The notes: generated from the sequence alone by a model not told the origin. A DNA stretch of 64,000 bases from WTHC01 sp965218725 (GCA_965218725.1 CBDCLO010000002.1:744001-808000), one strand, 5' to 3'; counted from the first letter of the stretch, positions 27,544 through 36,280 are shown. A program made the numbers and translations.

Positions 27544-28398
27544 TTGCCATTACGCAGCTTATTTTTTGTACCAGGAAATAATATTCATTTTATAGAGAAA
27601 GCTAGGCTGCTTAATGTAGACATATTATGTTTCGATTTAGAAGATTCTGTACCACAGAAAGAGAAAAAAACTGCAAGGCAATTAATAAAAAATCTATTAA
27701 AAAAACGCTATGAATATAGTCAACAAATTTACATCAGGATAAATTCTCCAAACTCTGATTATATTAATGACGACTTGAATGAAATAATTCAGACACAGTT
27801 TGATGGGATTGTTATTCCAAAAGTAAATAATGTAGTTGAATTAAAAAAAATAGAAAAAGTAGTAAATAATCTTGAAATTGAATACAATTTACATAAAATA
27901 AAATTTATACCATCAATTGAATCTGCATCAGGAGTTATTAATTCTTATAATATAGCATCGTGTACAAAAAAAATTTATGCATTGATTTTTGGAATATTTG
28001 ATTTACTTGATGATATGGGTATAAATTATACAAAGAAACTGAATATGCATTATGCAAGATCAAAAATTCCTATAGATGCAAGGGCTGCTGGAGTATTTGC
28101 AATAGACTCTATATGGCAAGATATACATGATGAAAATGGATTACAAAATGATTGCATTTTGGGAAAAAATTTAGGCTATTCCGGAAAAAGCATCATTCAT
28201 CCAAAACAGATTGAAATTGTACATACATTCTTTAAACCAACTAAAACTGAAATTAAATGGGCAAAAAAAGTATGTGGTATTTATTTGAAATCTATTAAAA
28301 AAGGTAAAGGTGCCATTACATTGGAAAATAAAATGATTGACGAAGTACACTACAAAAATGCAAAAACCATTCTAAAATTAACTAAAGAAAAATTATGA
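27544..28398 (+). CDS. HpcH/HpaI-CitE family lyase (citrate lyase beta / malyl-CoA lyase-like)
   Basis: 284 residues from a TTG start 2 bp after the dehydrogenase. The family pattern is complete: LRSLFFVPGNN, CFDLEDSVP, an arginine in YIRINSPNSDY, glutamate in PSIESASGV, FGIFDLLDDMG, DARAAGVFAIDS and GKSIIHPKQIE. Members cleave or form C-C bonds between acetyl-CoA and oxo acids with Mg. Without the other citrate lyase subunits nearby, a stand-alone malyl- or citramalyl-CoA-type lyase is more likely than citrate lyase. Confidence 0.85.
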   Translation: MPLRSLFFVPGNNIHFIEKARLLNVDILCFDLEDSVPQKEKKTARQLIKNLLKKRYEYSQQIYIRINSPNSDYINDDLNEIIQTQFDGIVIPKVNNVVELKKIEKVVNNLEIEYNLHKIKFIPSIESASGVINSYNIASCTKKIYALIFGIFDLLDDMGINYTKKLNMHYARSKIPIDARAAGVFAIDSIWQDIHDENGLQNDCILGKNLGYSGKSIIHPKQIEIVHTFFKPTKTEIKWAKKVCGIYLKSIKKGKGAITLENKMIDEVHYKNAKTILKLTKEKL

Positions 28399-28429
28399 TG
28401 TATTGTATTATATATGCAATATAGCCAAA

Positions 28430-29014
28430 ATGTTTACTGGAATCGTAGAATGTATTGTATATGCATATAAAATAAATAAAAATGTCAATTCTGTAATGAG
28501 ATTAATAGTAGACTTTACAGCTCACATAGAAAACCTTGAAGTAGGTCAAAGCATTTCATTGAATGGCACATGTCTTACGATCACTAAAATTATGAATAAT
28601 CATTATTGTGAATTTGACATAACAAATGAAACTATAAAAAAAACTACAATTGGAAATTTAAAGTTGGGTGATGAAATAAATATGGAACGTAGTATAATAA
28701 TAGGAAGTAGGTTAGATGGACACTTTGTACTTGGTCATATTGATGGTGTAGGTACTATAAATAAATTAGAAAAAAAACTAACAGAAACAAAAATCTGGAT
28801 TAAAATTCCAAAAAAACTAACAAATTTTGTTGTCCAGAAAGGCTCTATTTCTATTGATGGTATAAGTCTAACTATAGTTGATATAATAAATAATGTATTT
28901 TCTGTTTGTATTATTCCTCAAACTCTTAAGATTACAAATTTTGGTACAAAAAAAGTAGGCGACAAAGTTAATATAGAAACTGATATACTTGCGAAATATA
29001 TTATTAAAAAGTAA
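28430..29014 (+). CDS. ribE: Riboflavin synthase (alpha, lumazine-binding type)
   Basis: Dismutates two lumazines to riboflavin. About 194 residues from MFTGIVECIVYAYK at 28430, the conserved start; an upstream in-frame ATG adds nine non-conserved residues. It has two lumazine-binding repeats, each with a SLNGTCLTI / SIDGISLTI motif, plus LDGHFVLGHIDGVG. This is the bacterial/eukaryotic-type enzyme, not the archaeal RibC pentamer family known from methanogens. First gene of the riboflavin cluster. Confidence 0.93.
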   Translation: MFTGIVECIVYAYKINKNVNSVMRLIVDFTAHIENLEVGQSISLNGTCLTITKIMNNHYCEFDITNETIKKTTIGNLKLGDEINMERSIIIGSRLDGHFVLGHIDGVGTINKLEKKLTETKIWIKIPKKLTNFVVQKGSISIDGISLTIVDIINNVFSVCIIPQTLKITNFGTKKVGDKVNIETDILAKYIIKK

Positions 29015-29037
29015 CAACAGATTTAGTAGTTGTTACT
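29010..29037 (+). terminator. Hairpin at the ribE stop codon
   Basis: A perfect 9 bp inverted repeat, AGTAACAAC / GTTGTTACT, with a 10 nt loop. Its left arm contains the ribE stop codon (TAA 29012-29014). It could be a termination or attenuation hairpin. It shares bases 29033-29037 with the next palindrome, so the two RNA structures exclude each other. Confidence 0.45.
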
Positions 29038-29050
29038 AATATTTTAGTAA
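29033..29050. promoter_or_regulatory. Palindrome upstream of ribB, possible operator
   Basis: TTACTAA, 4 nt spacer, TTAGTAA: a perfect 7 bp inverted repeat 34 nt before the ribB ATG, with another TTAGTAA half-site at 29071-29077. A TATA-like ATATAATA lies between (around 29061-29068). The archaeal riboflavin regulator RbkR binds palindromes before rib genes; whether this fits its consensus I cannot verify. Confidence 0.45.
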
Positions 29051-29083
29051 TATTAATATCATATAATATGTTAGTAATTTTGT

Positions 29084-29755
29084 ATGCTAAACAATGCACT
29101 GGAACATCTTAAACTTGGTAAATTTATTTTAGTTCATGACGACGAATATAGAGAAAATGAAGTTGATATGATAATAGCCGCAGAATTTATTACACCAGAT
29201 CGTGTTGCTAGATTACGTCTACATGCAGGTGGTTTGATATGTATTGCAATAGATCATGTGCTGGGAAAAAATATAGGCATAGAATATATGCACGACATTC
29301 TTTATAATTATTACAATGCAAATGATAGTCTAAAAAAAATGATAATAGGTTTAGCTCCATATGGAGACAAATCATCTTTTTCTATATCTGTGAATCATAT
29401 AAAAACATATACTGGAATTACTGATGTAGATAGAGCAATTACTATTAAAGAAATGGCTAATCTGTGTAGAATAGATAAGCCTATGGACTATTTTGTTTCA
29501 TCATTTAAAACTCCAGGACATATCCCTATATTGATTGCATCAAACAAATTACTTATAGATAGGAAGGGTCACACTGAAATGTCAATATGCTTGGCAAAAC
29601 TAGCAAACATAACACCAGTTACAGTAATATGTGAAATGCTTGATGCAGACACTCATAATGCATTATCATCTAAAAAAGCTGAAAAATATGCTAAACAAAA
29701 TTCTATTCCATTTATAAGTAGCCATGAACTACTAGAACTTTCAAATGTGTATTAA
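29084..29755 (+). CDS. ribB: 3,4-dihydroxy-2-butanone 4-phosphate synthase
   Basis: Makes the four-carbon unit of riboflavin from ribulose 5-phosphate. 223 residues with the acidic metal/substrate loop HDDEYRENEVDMIIAAE near residue 20, TDVDRAITIKEM, FKTPGHIPIL and the RKGHTEMSICLAKLA segment with conserved His and Glu. Not fused to GTP cyclohydrolase II. It has its own likely promoter and leads the tightly packed ribB-ribH-arfA-amidohydrolase-arfC run. Confidence 0.95.
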   Translation: MLNNALEHLKLGKFILVHDDEYRENEVDMIIAAEFITPDRVARLRLHAGGLICIAIDHVLGKNIGIEYMHDILYNYYNANDSLKKMIIGLAPYGDKSSFSISVNHIKTYTGITDVDRAITIKEMANLCRIDKPMDYFVSSFKTPGHIPILIASNKLLIDRKGHTEMSICLAKLANITPVTVICEMLDADTHNALSSKKAEKYAKQNSIPFISSHELLELSNVY

Positions 29756-29757
29756 TA

Positions 29758-30177
29758 ATGAATCTAGCAATAGTTACATCTAACTTTAATAAAAAAATAA
29801 CATTAAGAATGCTTCAAGTTGCATTAGAAAAAGCACAGTGTATGAAGATAAATGTAAAATATATTTGTAAAGTGCACGGTATTTTTGATATGCCTATATT
29901 GGTAGATGTATTACTAACAAAAAATGATGTCGATGCAGTAGTTACACTGGGAGCTATAATTAAAGGAAAAACAAAACATGATGAGGTAATAGCAAACGCA
30001 ACAATAAGTAAATTATTAAATATATCACTTATACACAAAAAACCAGTTTCACTTGGGATAAGTGGACCAGGTATGACAGAGAAACATGCATATTCTAGAA
30101 TAAGATCAACATCTGAAAATGCAATTAAGGCAGCAGTAGACTCATTTGCTGAATTAGAAAAGTTAAAAATAAATTGA
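29758..30177 (+). CDS. ribH: 6,7-dimethyl-8-ribityllumazine synthase
   Basis: Penultimate riboflavin enzyme, 139 residues as usual for archaea. Motifs: TSNFNKKITLRMLQ, VHGIFDMPI, LGAIIKGKTKHDEVI with the catalytic His, and LGISGPGMTEKHAYSR. Two bases after ribB; its stop overlaps the next gene's TTG start (TTGA). Confidence 0.95.
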   Translation: MNLAIVTSNFNKKITLRMLQVALEKAQCMKINVKYICKVHGIFDMPILVDVLLTKNDVDAVVTLGAIIKGKTKHDEVIANATISKLLNISLIHKKPVSLGISGPGMTEKHAYSRIRSTSENAIKAAVDSFAELEKLKIN

Positions 30178-30920
30178 TTCAAATAACAATTATTAAAATA
30201 GATAATTATGGTCCATGGACACTGACATTGGGCCATGATAGAGAACATAAATTACAGATATTTCAATCCATGTTATACAAAGAGATGCAAGAATTATTTT
30301 CTAAAAAAAACAGCTTAGTATTTTCTAATAGATATGATGAACTATTTGCAATAACTAATAAACTGACATTAAAAGACCATATACAAATTCAAAGAAAATC
30401 TAAAAAACTATTTATTAATAATTTGTCAATGTTTATAGGGTATAATCAAACACCACTAGATGCAAATATAAAAGCTTTTGAAGGAGAAAAATTAAAAACT
30501 ATTCTAAATAAAAAATATAATATATATGGATTTGTTAATAAGGAAAATAATCAAAATGTGACAATTATGCATTTTGATATTGAAGATTTTACATCTAAAA
30601 AAATAACACAAACATCATATGAAACATCATCAATGATATTTGAATTATATTATATAATGTCAAATTTCTTTTTGAGCAAAAAATCTTTGTCTTTTTTTAT
30701 GGGAGGTGATAATTTTATGGTGCTAGCTGGTAATAATTATAGAAATAATGCAATGGATTTTATTAATATGATAAAAAAACAGTATGGGCTTGTTTTAAAC
30801 TGTGGAATAGGTAGCTCAGCTACAGCACGAGATGCAGCAAAATTAGCAACAGAATCTCTCGACACAATAAGAAAAATCAGGAAATCTCATAAAAAAAAGC
30901 AACTAATTTATGAGATATGA
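30174..30920 (+). CDS. arfA: GTP cyclohydrolase III (ArfA)
   Basis: First step of archaeal riboflavin synthesis: GTP to the formylamino-pyrimidine FAPy. 248 residues from a TTG start overlapping ribH by 4 bp. N-terminal IDNYGPWTLTLGHDREHKLQ and FSNRYDELFAIT, and later MHFDIEDFT and MGGDNFMVLAGN, are the two ferredoxin-like, metal-binding halves of GCH III. It leaves the formyl group on, so a separate hydrolase is needed downstream. Confidence 0.94.
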   Translation: MIQITIIKIDNYGPWTLTLGHDREHKLQIFQSMLYKEMQELFSKKNSLVFSNRYDELFAITNKLTLKDHIQIQRKSKKLFINNLSMFIGYNQTPLDANIKAFEGEKLKTILNKKYNIYGFVNKENNQNVTIMHFDIEDFTSKKITQTSYETSSMIFELYYIMSNFFLSKKSLSFFMGGDNFMVLAGNNYRNNAMDFINMIKKQYGLVLNCGIGSSATARDAAKLATESLDTIRKIRKSHKKKQLIYEI

Positions 30921-32110
30921 TTTTAAAAAATGTTGCAATATTTTATGGTGACGATCTACATTATATTAATTCTACAAACCTAAAAATATCTAATCAGTGC
31001 TTTGAAAAAATAGGTAATAACATAAAACCATATAATCCTAATGAATTAATTTTTGATTGTGATGGTTTTGTTGTTATACCTGGATTTATTAATGCACATA
31101 TCCATATAGCTGATTCTATAGCTAAAGATGTAAATTTGGATCTAGGTCCCAATGAAAAAATAAATCCTATTTATGGAACCAAGAAAAAAATTCTTGATAA
31201 TTCTATCCCATCACATATTGCAAGTTACATAAAAAATACATGTTATTCTATGATTAAAAAAGGCATAACCACATTCGTTGATTTTAGGGAAGGTGGTATT
31301 CCCGGAATTTTGCTTTTAAAAGACACCATTTCATCACTTCCTATAAGATCTATAATATTAGGTAGAGTAGAATACTATCAAAATAGCGAACAAATTAAAA
31401 AAAATAGTCTTATGCAATGTGAAAAATCAAAAAAACTTTCTTTAATAGCTGAAATATGTGATGGTATAGGAATTAGTGGAGCAAATGAGTATAGTGATTT
31501 AACACTCAAACATTTTTCTATGATAAATAAAATAAGAGCAATACATTCAGGAGAAACAATAGAAAGTATTAATATCTCAAAACATATCACAGGAAAATCT
31601 GAAGTTATACGTTCCTTGCAATTAAAACCACATTTTCTAGTACATATGACTTGTGCAACTAAGAATGATCTGTATATAGCCCGTAAAAAAACTAATGGCA
31701 TTGTAGTTTGTCCACGTGCAAATGCAGCACTTGCAGAGGGAATACCTGATGTATACTCGATGATAAAATTGGGATATTGTATTTCTATAGGAACAGATAA
31801 TGTTATGGTAAATCAACCTGATATATTCAGAGAAATGGATTATTTATGGAAAACTATGATGGCAACTAACAAAAAAAGAGTAGATCCTAAAATAATTCTT
31901 AAAATGGCTACTGTTAACGCAGGAAAACTATTAAAAAAAAAAATAGGTGTAATTAAAACAGGTAAATTTGCAGACTGTATTTTCATAGATAAACATTCAA
32001 TTGATATTGATCCTATGCATAATCCATATGCAGCTATTGTTCATAGAGCATCTGAATCAATAATTAAAGCAGTTATGATTGGTGGTAAAATAGTATATGG
32101 AAAAATCTAG
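30917..32110 (+). CDS. Amidohydrolase/deaminase-family enzyme in the riboflavin operon
   Basis: 397 residues of the metal-dependent amidohydrolase superfamily, ATZ/TRZ-guanine-deaminase branch. Visible metal/catalytic residues: HIH at 61-63, H210 with E213 in AIHSGE (the HxxE of hydrolytic deaminases), H243 in LVHMTC and D294 in GTDNVMV. It overlaps arfA (ATGA) and arfC (14 bp), so it belongs to the riboflavin pathway by context. The archaeal route still needs FAPy deformylation (ArfB) and a pyrimidine deaminase; no ArfB-like gene is here. HxxE favours the deaminase step. Unproven. Confidence 0.82.
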   Translation: MILKNVAIFYGDDLHYINSTNLKISNQCFEKIGNNIKPYNPNELIFDCDGFVVIPGFINAHIHIADSIAKDVNLDLGPNEKINPIYGTKKKILDNSIPSHIASYIKNTCYSMIKKGITTFVDFREGGIPGILLLKDTISSLPIRSIILGRVEYYQNSEQIKKNSLMQCEKSKKLSLIAEICDGIGISGANEYSDLTLKHFSMINKIRAIHSGETIESINISKHITGKSEVIRSLQLKPHFLVHMTCATKNDLYIARKKTNGIVVCPRANAALAEGIPDVYSMIKLGYCISIGTDNVMVNQPDIFREMDYLWKTMMATNKKRVDPKIILKMATVNAGKLLKKKIGVIKTGKFADCIFIDKHSIDIDPMHNPYAAIVHRASESIIKAVMIGGKIVYGKI

Positions 32111-32753
32111 ACCATATGTTATTTTAAGCTCCACTATGACATTAGATGGAAAATTAGCTACAAAAACTGGCGATTCTAAAATTTCAAGTTATAATGATAA
32201 AGTGCGCTTACATAAATTAAGATCTAAGGTTGATGCTATTATAATAGGAGCAAACACAGTAAAAAGAGATGATCCGCTTCTTACAGTTAGATATGTTAAA
32301 TGTAACACTAATCCTATACGTATTGTACTAGACTCTAAAGGTACCATAAAGTCAAATTCTAGAATTATAAAAACTTGTAGCATATTACCAACAATAATTG
32401 CAGTATCTAAAAAAACATCATTAAAAAATCTAAATAGGCTATCAAAATATCATTTAGATATTGTATCTACTGGAAATATTATGGTTGATATTAAACAATT
32501 ACTTTTTTTATTAAAAAAAAAAAATATAAATAGAATACTTGTAGAAGGTGGTGGAATTGTTAACTGGAATTTTATAAAGCAAGATCTTGTAGATGAAATA
32601 ATAGTAACAATATCTCCGTACTTAGTTGGTGGTGACGATGCCGTGTCTCTTATATCTGGAGATGGATTTAGAAAAATCATGAATTCTAAAAAATTAAAAT
32701 TACAAAATATATGTCGTGTAGGGAATGAAGTAACACTGTACTATGTTACTTAA
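32097..32753 (+). CDS. arfC: 2,5-diamino-6-(ribosylamino)pyrimidinone 5'-phosphate reductase
   Basis: NAD(P)H reductase of the riboflavin pathway (ArfC, RibD-C fold), 218 residues. Shows SSTMTLDGKLATKTGDS, ADAIIIGANTVKRDDP-like DAIIIGANTVKRDDP, RIVLDSKGTI, and ILVEGGGIVNWNFI with the glycine-rich cofactor loop. Last gene of the cluster. Its 3' end overlaps the convergent tfe gene by 8 bp. Confidence 0.93.
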   Translation: MEKSRPYVILSSTMTLDGKLATKTGDSKISSYNDKVRLHKLRSKVDAIIIGANTVKRDDPLLTVRYVKCNTNPIRIVLDSKGTIKSNSRIIKTCSILPTIIAVSKKTSLKNLNRLSKYHLDIVSTGNIMVDIKQLLFLLKKKNINRILVEGGGIVNWNFIKQDLVDEIIVTISPYLVGGDDAVSLISGDGFRKIMNSKKLKLQNICRVGNEVTLYYVT

Positions 32754-33279
32754 TATTATTTTTTATTTGTTCTATCTTATGTTGTAACGCTTTTTTTATT
32801 TTATCATTTTTCTTTAAATTTAAGACGTTTCCACATGTTGAGCACTTGAAAAACAATTCTAATGCATCTTCGAATGTAATCCTTCTACAATCTTGATTTC
32901 CACAATGATAAAACTCTGACATGCTTTCATATTCTAACCTCTGTTTTAATCTCTCAATAATTTTTTTCTTTTGACTTGAAATAAAATGATCAACTTCTTC
33001 CTTCCTTGTACGCCACCTGTATACGAACCATCCTTTTCTTTCATCTTTCATTCTAGTTCCAGTTATTAATGCCTTACCAAACAAATCATACAGTATTTTT
33101 CTTACCATGTTTATTCTTAACCCTGTTGAACTAGCAATCTCTTCGTCAGTTGCATCCTCAGATTTTAAAAGTGATCTAGAAACTTTAAGGTACTCATCAC
33201 CTCCTATCATTGATGAGATTCTTATGAACGGATCTTCATGTTTTTCAATCATATGAAGCTGATCTATTAAAGTATTCAA
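32746..33279 (-). CDS. tfe: Transcription factor E (TFE alpha)
   Basis: General transcription factor that helps open promoters with RNA polymerase. 177 residues: N-terminal winged helix (DEEIASSTGLRINMVRKILYDL, then GWFVYRW), a charged linker helix, and a zinc ribbon (CGNQDC ... CSTCGN). Downstream of and overlapping the trm56 remnant by 4 bp on the same strand. Confidence 0.94.
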   Translation of the reverse strand: MNTLIDQLHMIEKHEDPFIRISSMIGGDEYLKVSRSLLKSEDATDEEIASSTGLRINMVRKILYDLFGKALITGTRMKDERKGWFVYRWRTRKEEVDHFISSQKKKIIERLKQRLEYESMSEFYHCGNQDCRRITFEDALELFFKCSTCGNVLNLKKNDKIKKALQHKIEQIKNNIK

Positions 33280-33802
33280 TTAATTGTTTTGTTTATCACA
33301 TTTTTACCTTTACTGTTAGGTATTATCTCTTTTCTAGCATTACCAAACTTTACTAAAAACTGTTTTCCTGCTTGTATCCTATCAAGAAATATAGCAAGTG
33401 AGCTAATTTCAGAATGTGGCTGGTTCCCTATCGCTATATTGTAGTCAGCAATATCATACATATCACGTGGTACCTTGCTAGCTCCTATCACAACAAAAAT
33501 ATATTCCTCGTCATATAACTTGGTGTCCACACCATTGATATTCTTACCATACATAGTCAAATGAACAATTTTATAGTTTTTTTTTTTAATTTAATGATTT
33601 TTTTCCAATTATCAACAAATTCAATCTTAAAGTTGCTTCCCCAGTAAAAATTTATTTTTTTAATAGTTTTTTCTATTTTATTATTATTTTTTACCATGTA
33701 GATTTTTGCTGCATTAAATGCTCTTGCAACAAGTGCCGTATGTGTCATAACTCTATCATCACGAACAAAACGCTGTCCAATTTGCAGTACCTCTATTCTC
33801 AT
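33276..33802 (-). pseudogene. trm56: tRNA (cytidine-56-2'-O)-methyltransferase Trm56, frameshifted
   Basis: SPOUT-family methylase for C56 of the tRNA T loop. The minus strand holds its two halves in different frames: MRIEVLQIGQRFVRDDR...DNWKKIIKL up to the frame's TGA near 33560, and TMYGKNINGVDTKLY ... IAIGNQPHSEISSLAIFLDR in the other. The break is at a run of 11 A on the coding strand (33577-33587). Adding one A restores one continuous protein through IVHLTMYG, about 176 residues, the family's usual length. Slippage, real frameshift or sequencing error are all possible; both halves are otherwise well conserved. Confidence 0.85.
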
Positions 33803-33897
33803 ATTAATATACACCGCAGATCCAGATCTGCTAACCAGGTATTTTTGTACATTCTAAATCTGTCTCTAATTAAATATTTAAATCATACATCATATTT

Positions 33898-34935
33898 TTA
33901 TCTTTTAAGAATTTTTTCAATATTTATATTGAGAACAATTTCTGCTATATCACTTGTGTACTCAGCGATACGCCTTATATTTTCTACTATTCTACGTACA
34001 AAATAAATTTCCTCACTATCTGTTATAGTTTTTGTGTAATCGAGTATTTTTTTTTCATGTTCAAGTATTTTTAATGTATCTTGAATAGTTGTATTTGCAT
34101 GATTAAAATCTCCTTTAAAAAGAGATAAACATGATTGATCTATAAGATGTAATGAGAATTCTGTCATTTCATTTATTTTAAGATAAATTTCTTGTTTAAT
34201 TGGACTTCTAAATTTTATTAGCTCTTTTGCAATTAGTACAGCTTGATCACCGGTTCTTTCTATATTTTTTGTAATCACCCTATATCCTAGACAATTTCTT
34301 GAGTTAGAAAATCCCATGTCTTTTAACATCTGTTCATTTTGGATTGCAATTTTTAGTTGTCGTATAATATAGAATCCAAATCTGTCTACCTCGTCATCAA
34401 TTTCTATCACTTCATTAGCAAGCTCTAAATTTGTTTCTTTTATTGCAAGTAGTACATCACTTAGCATAGATTTTGCAAGATGCACCATTCTTTTAAAAGC
34501 TCCGTCTATAGATAGCTCTAATAAATTAACTAATACTTGAATCACAATCTCATTCACTGAATCTGAAATAATTTCTGTTCCTATTAGCATTCTCTTTACT
34601 GCTTCTTTTATAGCATCTCTTTGTAGCGGATTAAATCTACCTTTCTTAGGTCGTATGCTTATTGTCTTAAATCCAACAAAATATAGTGATATGATTTTTC
34701 TTATTATTGATTTTTCGTCATCATCATAATTAACCTCAAAAATAGCATTATCGATCTGAGTATTTTTTATTTTATATTTGGGTGAGATTATTTGTAATGT
34801 TGCACCGCTTTTTCTAATAATTAATTGATCACCTTGCTTCAAACTTAGTTCAGTTATCCACTTTTTTGGTAATGAAATTATATATGATGACTTACCAGTA
34901 AACTGAATTTTTCTCACTTCTTCATCTCTATACAT
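33898..34935 (-). CDS. PhoU-domain phosphate regulator with AbrB-like N-terminus
   Basis: 345 residues. Residues ~7-50 (VRKIQFTGKSSYIISLPKKW...LKQGDQLIIR) form a SpoVT/AbrB-type swapped-hairpin DNA-binding domain. The rest has two PhoU three-helix repeats (LAKSMLSDVLLAIKETN, EIDDEVDRFGFYI; NIERTGDQAVLIA, RRIAEYTSDIAEI). This archaeal architecture is linked to phosphate-uptake control. No pst genes are in the window. Confidence 0.88.
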   Translation of the reverse strand: MYRDEEVRKIQFTGKSSYIISLPKKWITELSLKQGDQLIIRKSGATLQIISPKYKIKNTQIDNAIFEVNYDDDEKSIIRKIISLYFVGFKTISIRPKKGRFNPLQRDAIKEAVKRMLIGTEIISDSVNEIVIQVLVNLLELSIDGAFKRMVHLAKSMLSDVLLAIKETNLELANEVIEIDDEVDRFGFYIIRQLKIAIQNEQMLKDMGFSNSRNCLGYRVITKNIERTGDQAVLIAKELIKFRSPIKQEIYLKINEMTEFSLHLIDQSCLSLFKGDFNHANTTIQDTLKILEHEKKILDYTKTITDSEEIYFVRRIVENIRRIAEYTSDIAEIVLNINIEKILKR

Positions 34936-35010
34936 ACTGTCAACTAGTTTTATTAATTCTATATAGTTAACTAATGTTTATAAATTAAACCTAAAATATT
35001 ATTAGTAGTT

Positions 35011-35478
35011 GTGGTCTATATGGATTGTATTGTAAAATTAAAATATACCATAGATGCACTATTTGGAAATAATGTATCCAAATATTTACCAAAGAATATA
35101 ACATTTTCATTTTCTACAAGAACAGGCAGAATTAAAAGTGTTTATTATGATGGAAAGTTGTTGTGTACACTTAGAATAGATGGAGGACTAGCGATCACCA
35201 TTCTACTAGCTAAAATTCTATTAAAAAGTAAGAAATTTAAAGAAAACTGTTTGGAAGTTGATAAAATATCTAAACCATTTATAGAAAATGGCAGATCAGT
35301 TTTTTGTAATCACATAATATGGTGTGGTAAAAATATTTTAATCAAGGCTGATGTACCAATACTGTATAAAAATAATGTTATTGCCATTGGTAAATCAATA
35401 CTTACATCACAAATGATTAAAACTCAAAAAAAAGGTATGGCAATAAAAATTAGAAACAGTTTAAAAAGTTCATATTAG
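35011..35478 (+). CDS. PUA-domain RNA-binding protein
   Basis: 155 residues. The C-terminal half reads as a PUA domain: DGGLAITILLAKILL precedes, then NGRSVFCNHIIWCGKNILIKADVPIL and NNVIAIGKSILTSQMI..KKGMAIKIR, the DEVLVVN-like pattern in archaeal PUA proteins. N-terminal ~70 residues resemble the pre-PUA region of TGT-type proteins. Start is GTG at 35011; ATG at 35020 is the alternative. Operonic with NAC 10 bp downstream. RNA target unknown. Confidence 0.8.
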   Translation: MVYMDCIVKLKYTIDALFGNNVSKYLPKNITFSFSTRTGRIKSVYYDGKLLCTLRIDGGLAITILLAKILLKSKKFKENCLEVDKISKPFIENGRSVFCNHIIWCGKNILIKADVPILYKNNVIAIGKSILTSQMIKTQKKGMAIKIRNSLKSSY

Positions 35479-35488
35479 TTGAAATATT

Positions 35489-35827
35489 ATGATGAATAAT
35501 AATCGTCAACTTAGAAGAATGATGAATAAAATGGGACTTGATATGAATGAAATAAATAATGTACAAGAAGTGATAATAAAAACCAACAAAAAAGAAATAA
35601 TAATACAAAAACCATCAGTTACCGAAATGAAATCACAGTCAAATTCAATATTTCAGATAATTGCAAATGATTTTGAAGAAATAGAACTAGAAAAACCAGT
35701 ATTTGAACAAGATGATGTTATGTTGGTATGTCAACAATCCAACGTAAATAAAGATCAAGCAATAGCTGCATTAACAGAATCAAAAGGCGATTTAGCAAAA
35801 GCTATTCTATTATTAACAACAAAATGA
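35489..35827 (+). CDS. nac: Nascent polypeptide-associated complex protein (alpha-NAC)
   Basis: 112 residues. The N-terminal RQLRRMMNKMGLDMNEI and the NAC strand region (EVIIKTNKKEIIIQKPSVTEMK) are followed by a C-terminal UBA domain (VMLVCQQSNVNKDQAIAAL ... GDLAKAILLLT). Archaeal NAC is a homodimer at the ribosome exit that shields nascent chains. Confidence 0.94.
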   Translation: MMNNNRQLRRMMNKMGLDMNEINNVQEVIIKTNKKEIIIQKPSVTEMKSQSNSIFQIIANDFEEIELEKPVFEQDDVMLVCQQSNVNKDQAIAALTESKGDLAKAILLLTTK

Positions 35828-35862
35828 AAGATTAAATTACAGTCAGATGTCTATACAGCGTT

Positions 35863-36189
35863 TTGGGAGAAAAAATAAATAAAATAATATCTGCATTATC
35901 AAGCTTAGAATCTGATATGGAATCGTTAAAAGAGAATGTTCTTAAAATGCAAAATGATCTAAAACTAAAAACTCAAAATGAAATAGAATTATTGACTGAA
36001 AAAACTAAAAAACTAGCTATGAAAGAATCAGATATGATCATTTCACAATCACAAGCAAAAGCAGAAATAGAGTCAGAAAAAATAATTAAAACAAATGATG
36101 ATAATCTTGTAAAGCTTAAAAAAAAAATAGATGATACTCTTGATGATGTGGTAACTTATATAGTAGAACTTGCACTAAAAAAACCATGA
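35863..36189 (+). CDS. Coiled-coil protein, candidate ATP synthase stalk subunit (H/G-like)
   Basis: 108 residues from a TTG start. Almost entirely charged coiled coil: SLESDMESLKENVLKMQNDL, then SQSQAKAEIESEKI with alanine- and glutamate-rich heptads, and a short hydrophobic C-terminus (DDVVTYIVELALKK). Size and pattern match archaeal A-ATPase subunit H (eukaryotic G), which pairs with E. No such gene is in the ATPase operon at 2.3-7.2 kb. Assignment is tentative; other small coiled-coil proteins would look alike. Confidence 0.5.
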   Translation: MGEKINKIISALSSLESDMESLKENVLKMQNDLKLKTQNEIELLTEKTKKLAMKESDMIISQSQAKAEIESEKIIKTNDDNLVKLKKKIDDTLDDVVTYIVELALKKP

Positions 36190-36272
36190 TCGTATCTTAT
36201 TTCTACCACATATGGATGACTTAAGAAATTCTGTAAAAATAGATATTTTTTTATAAATATTGTATGTTGATC

Positions 36273-36280
36273 TTTAAATA
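36273..36280 (+). promoter_or_regulatory. Putative Box A before the zinc protein gene
   Basis: TTTAAATA centred about 24 nt before a TTG (36300) and 42 nt before the ATG (36318) of the next gene. If it is the TATA box, the message starts at about 36302: either leaderless from TTG or with a short leader before ATG. Confidence 0.4.
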
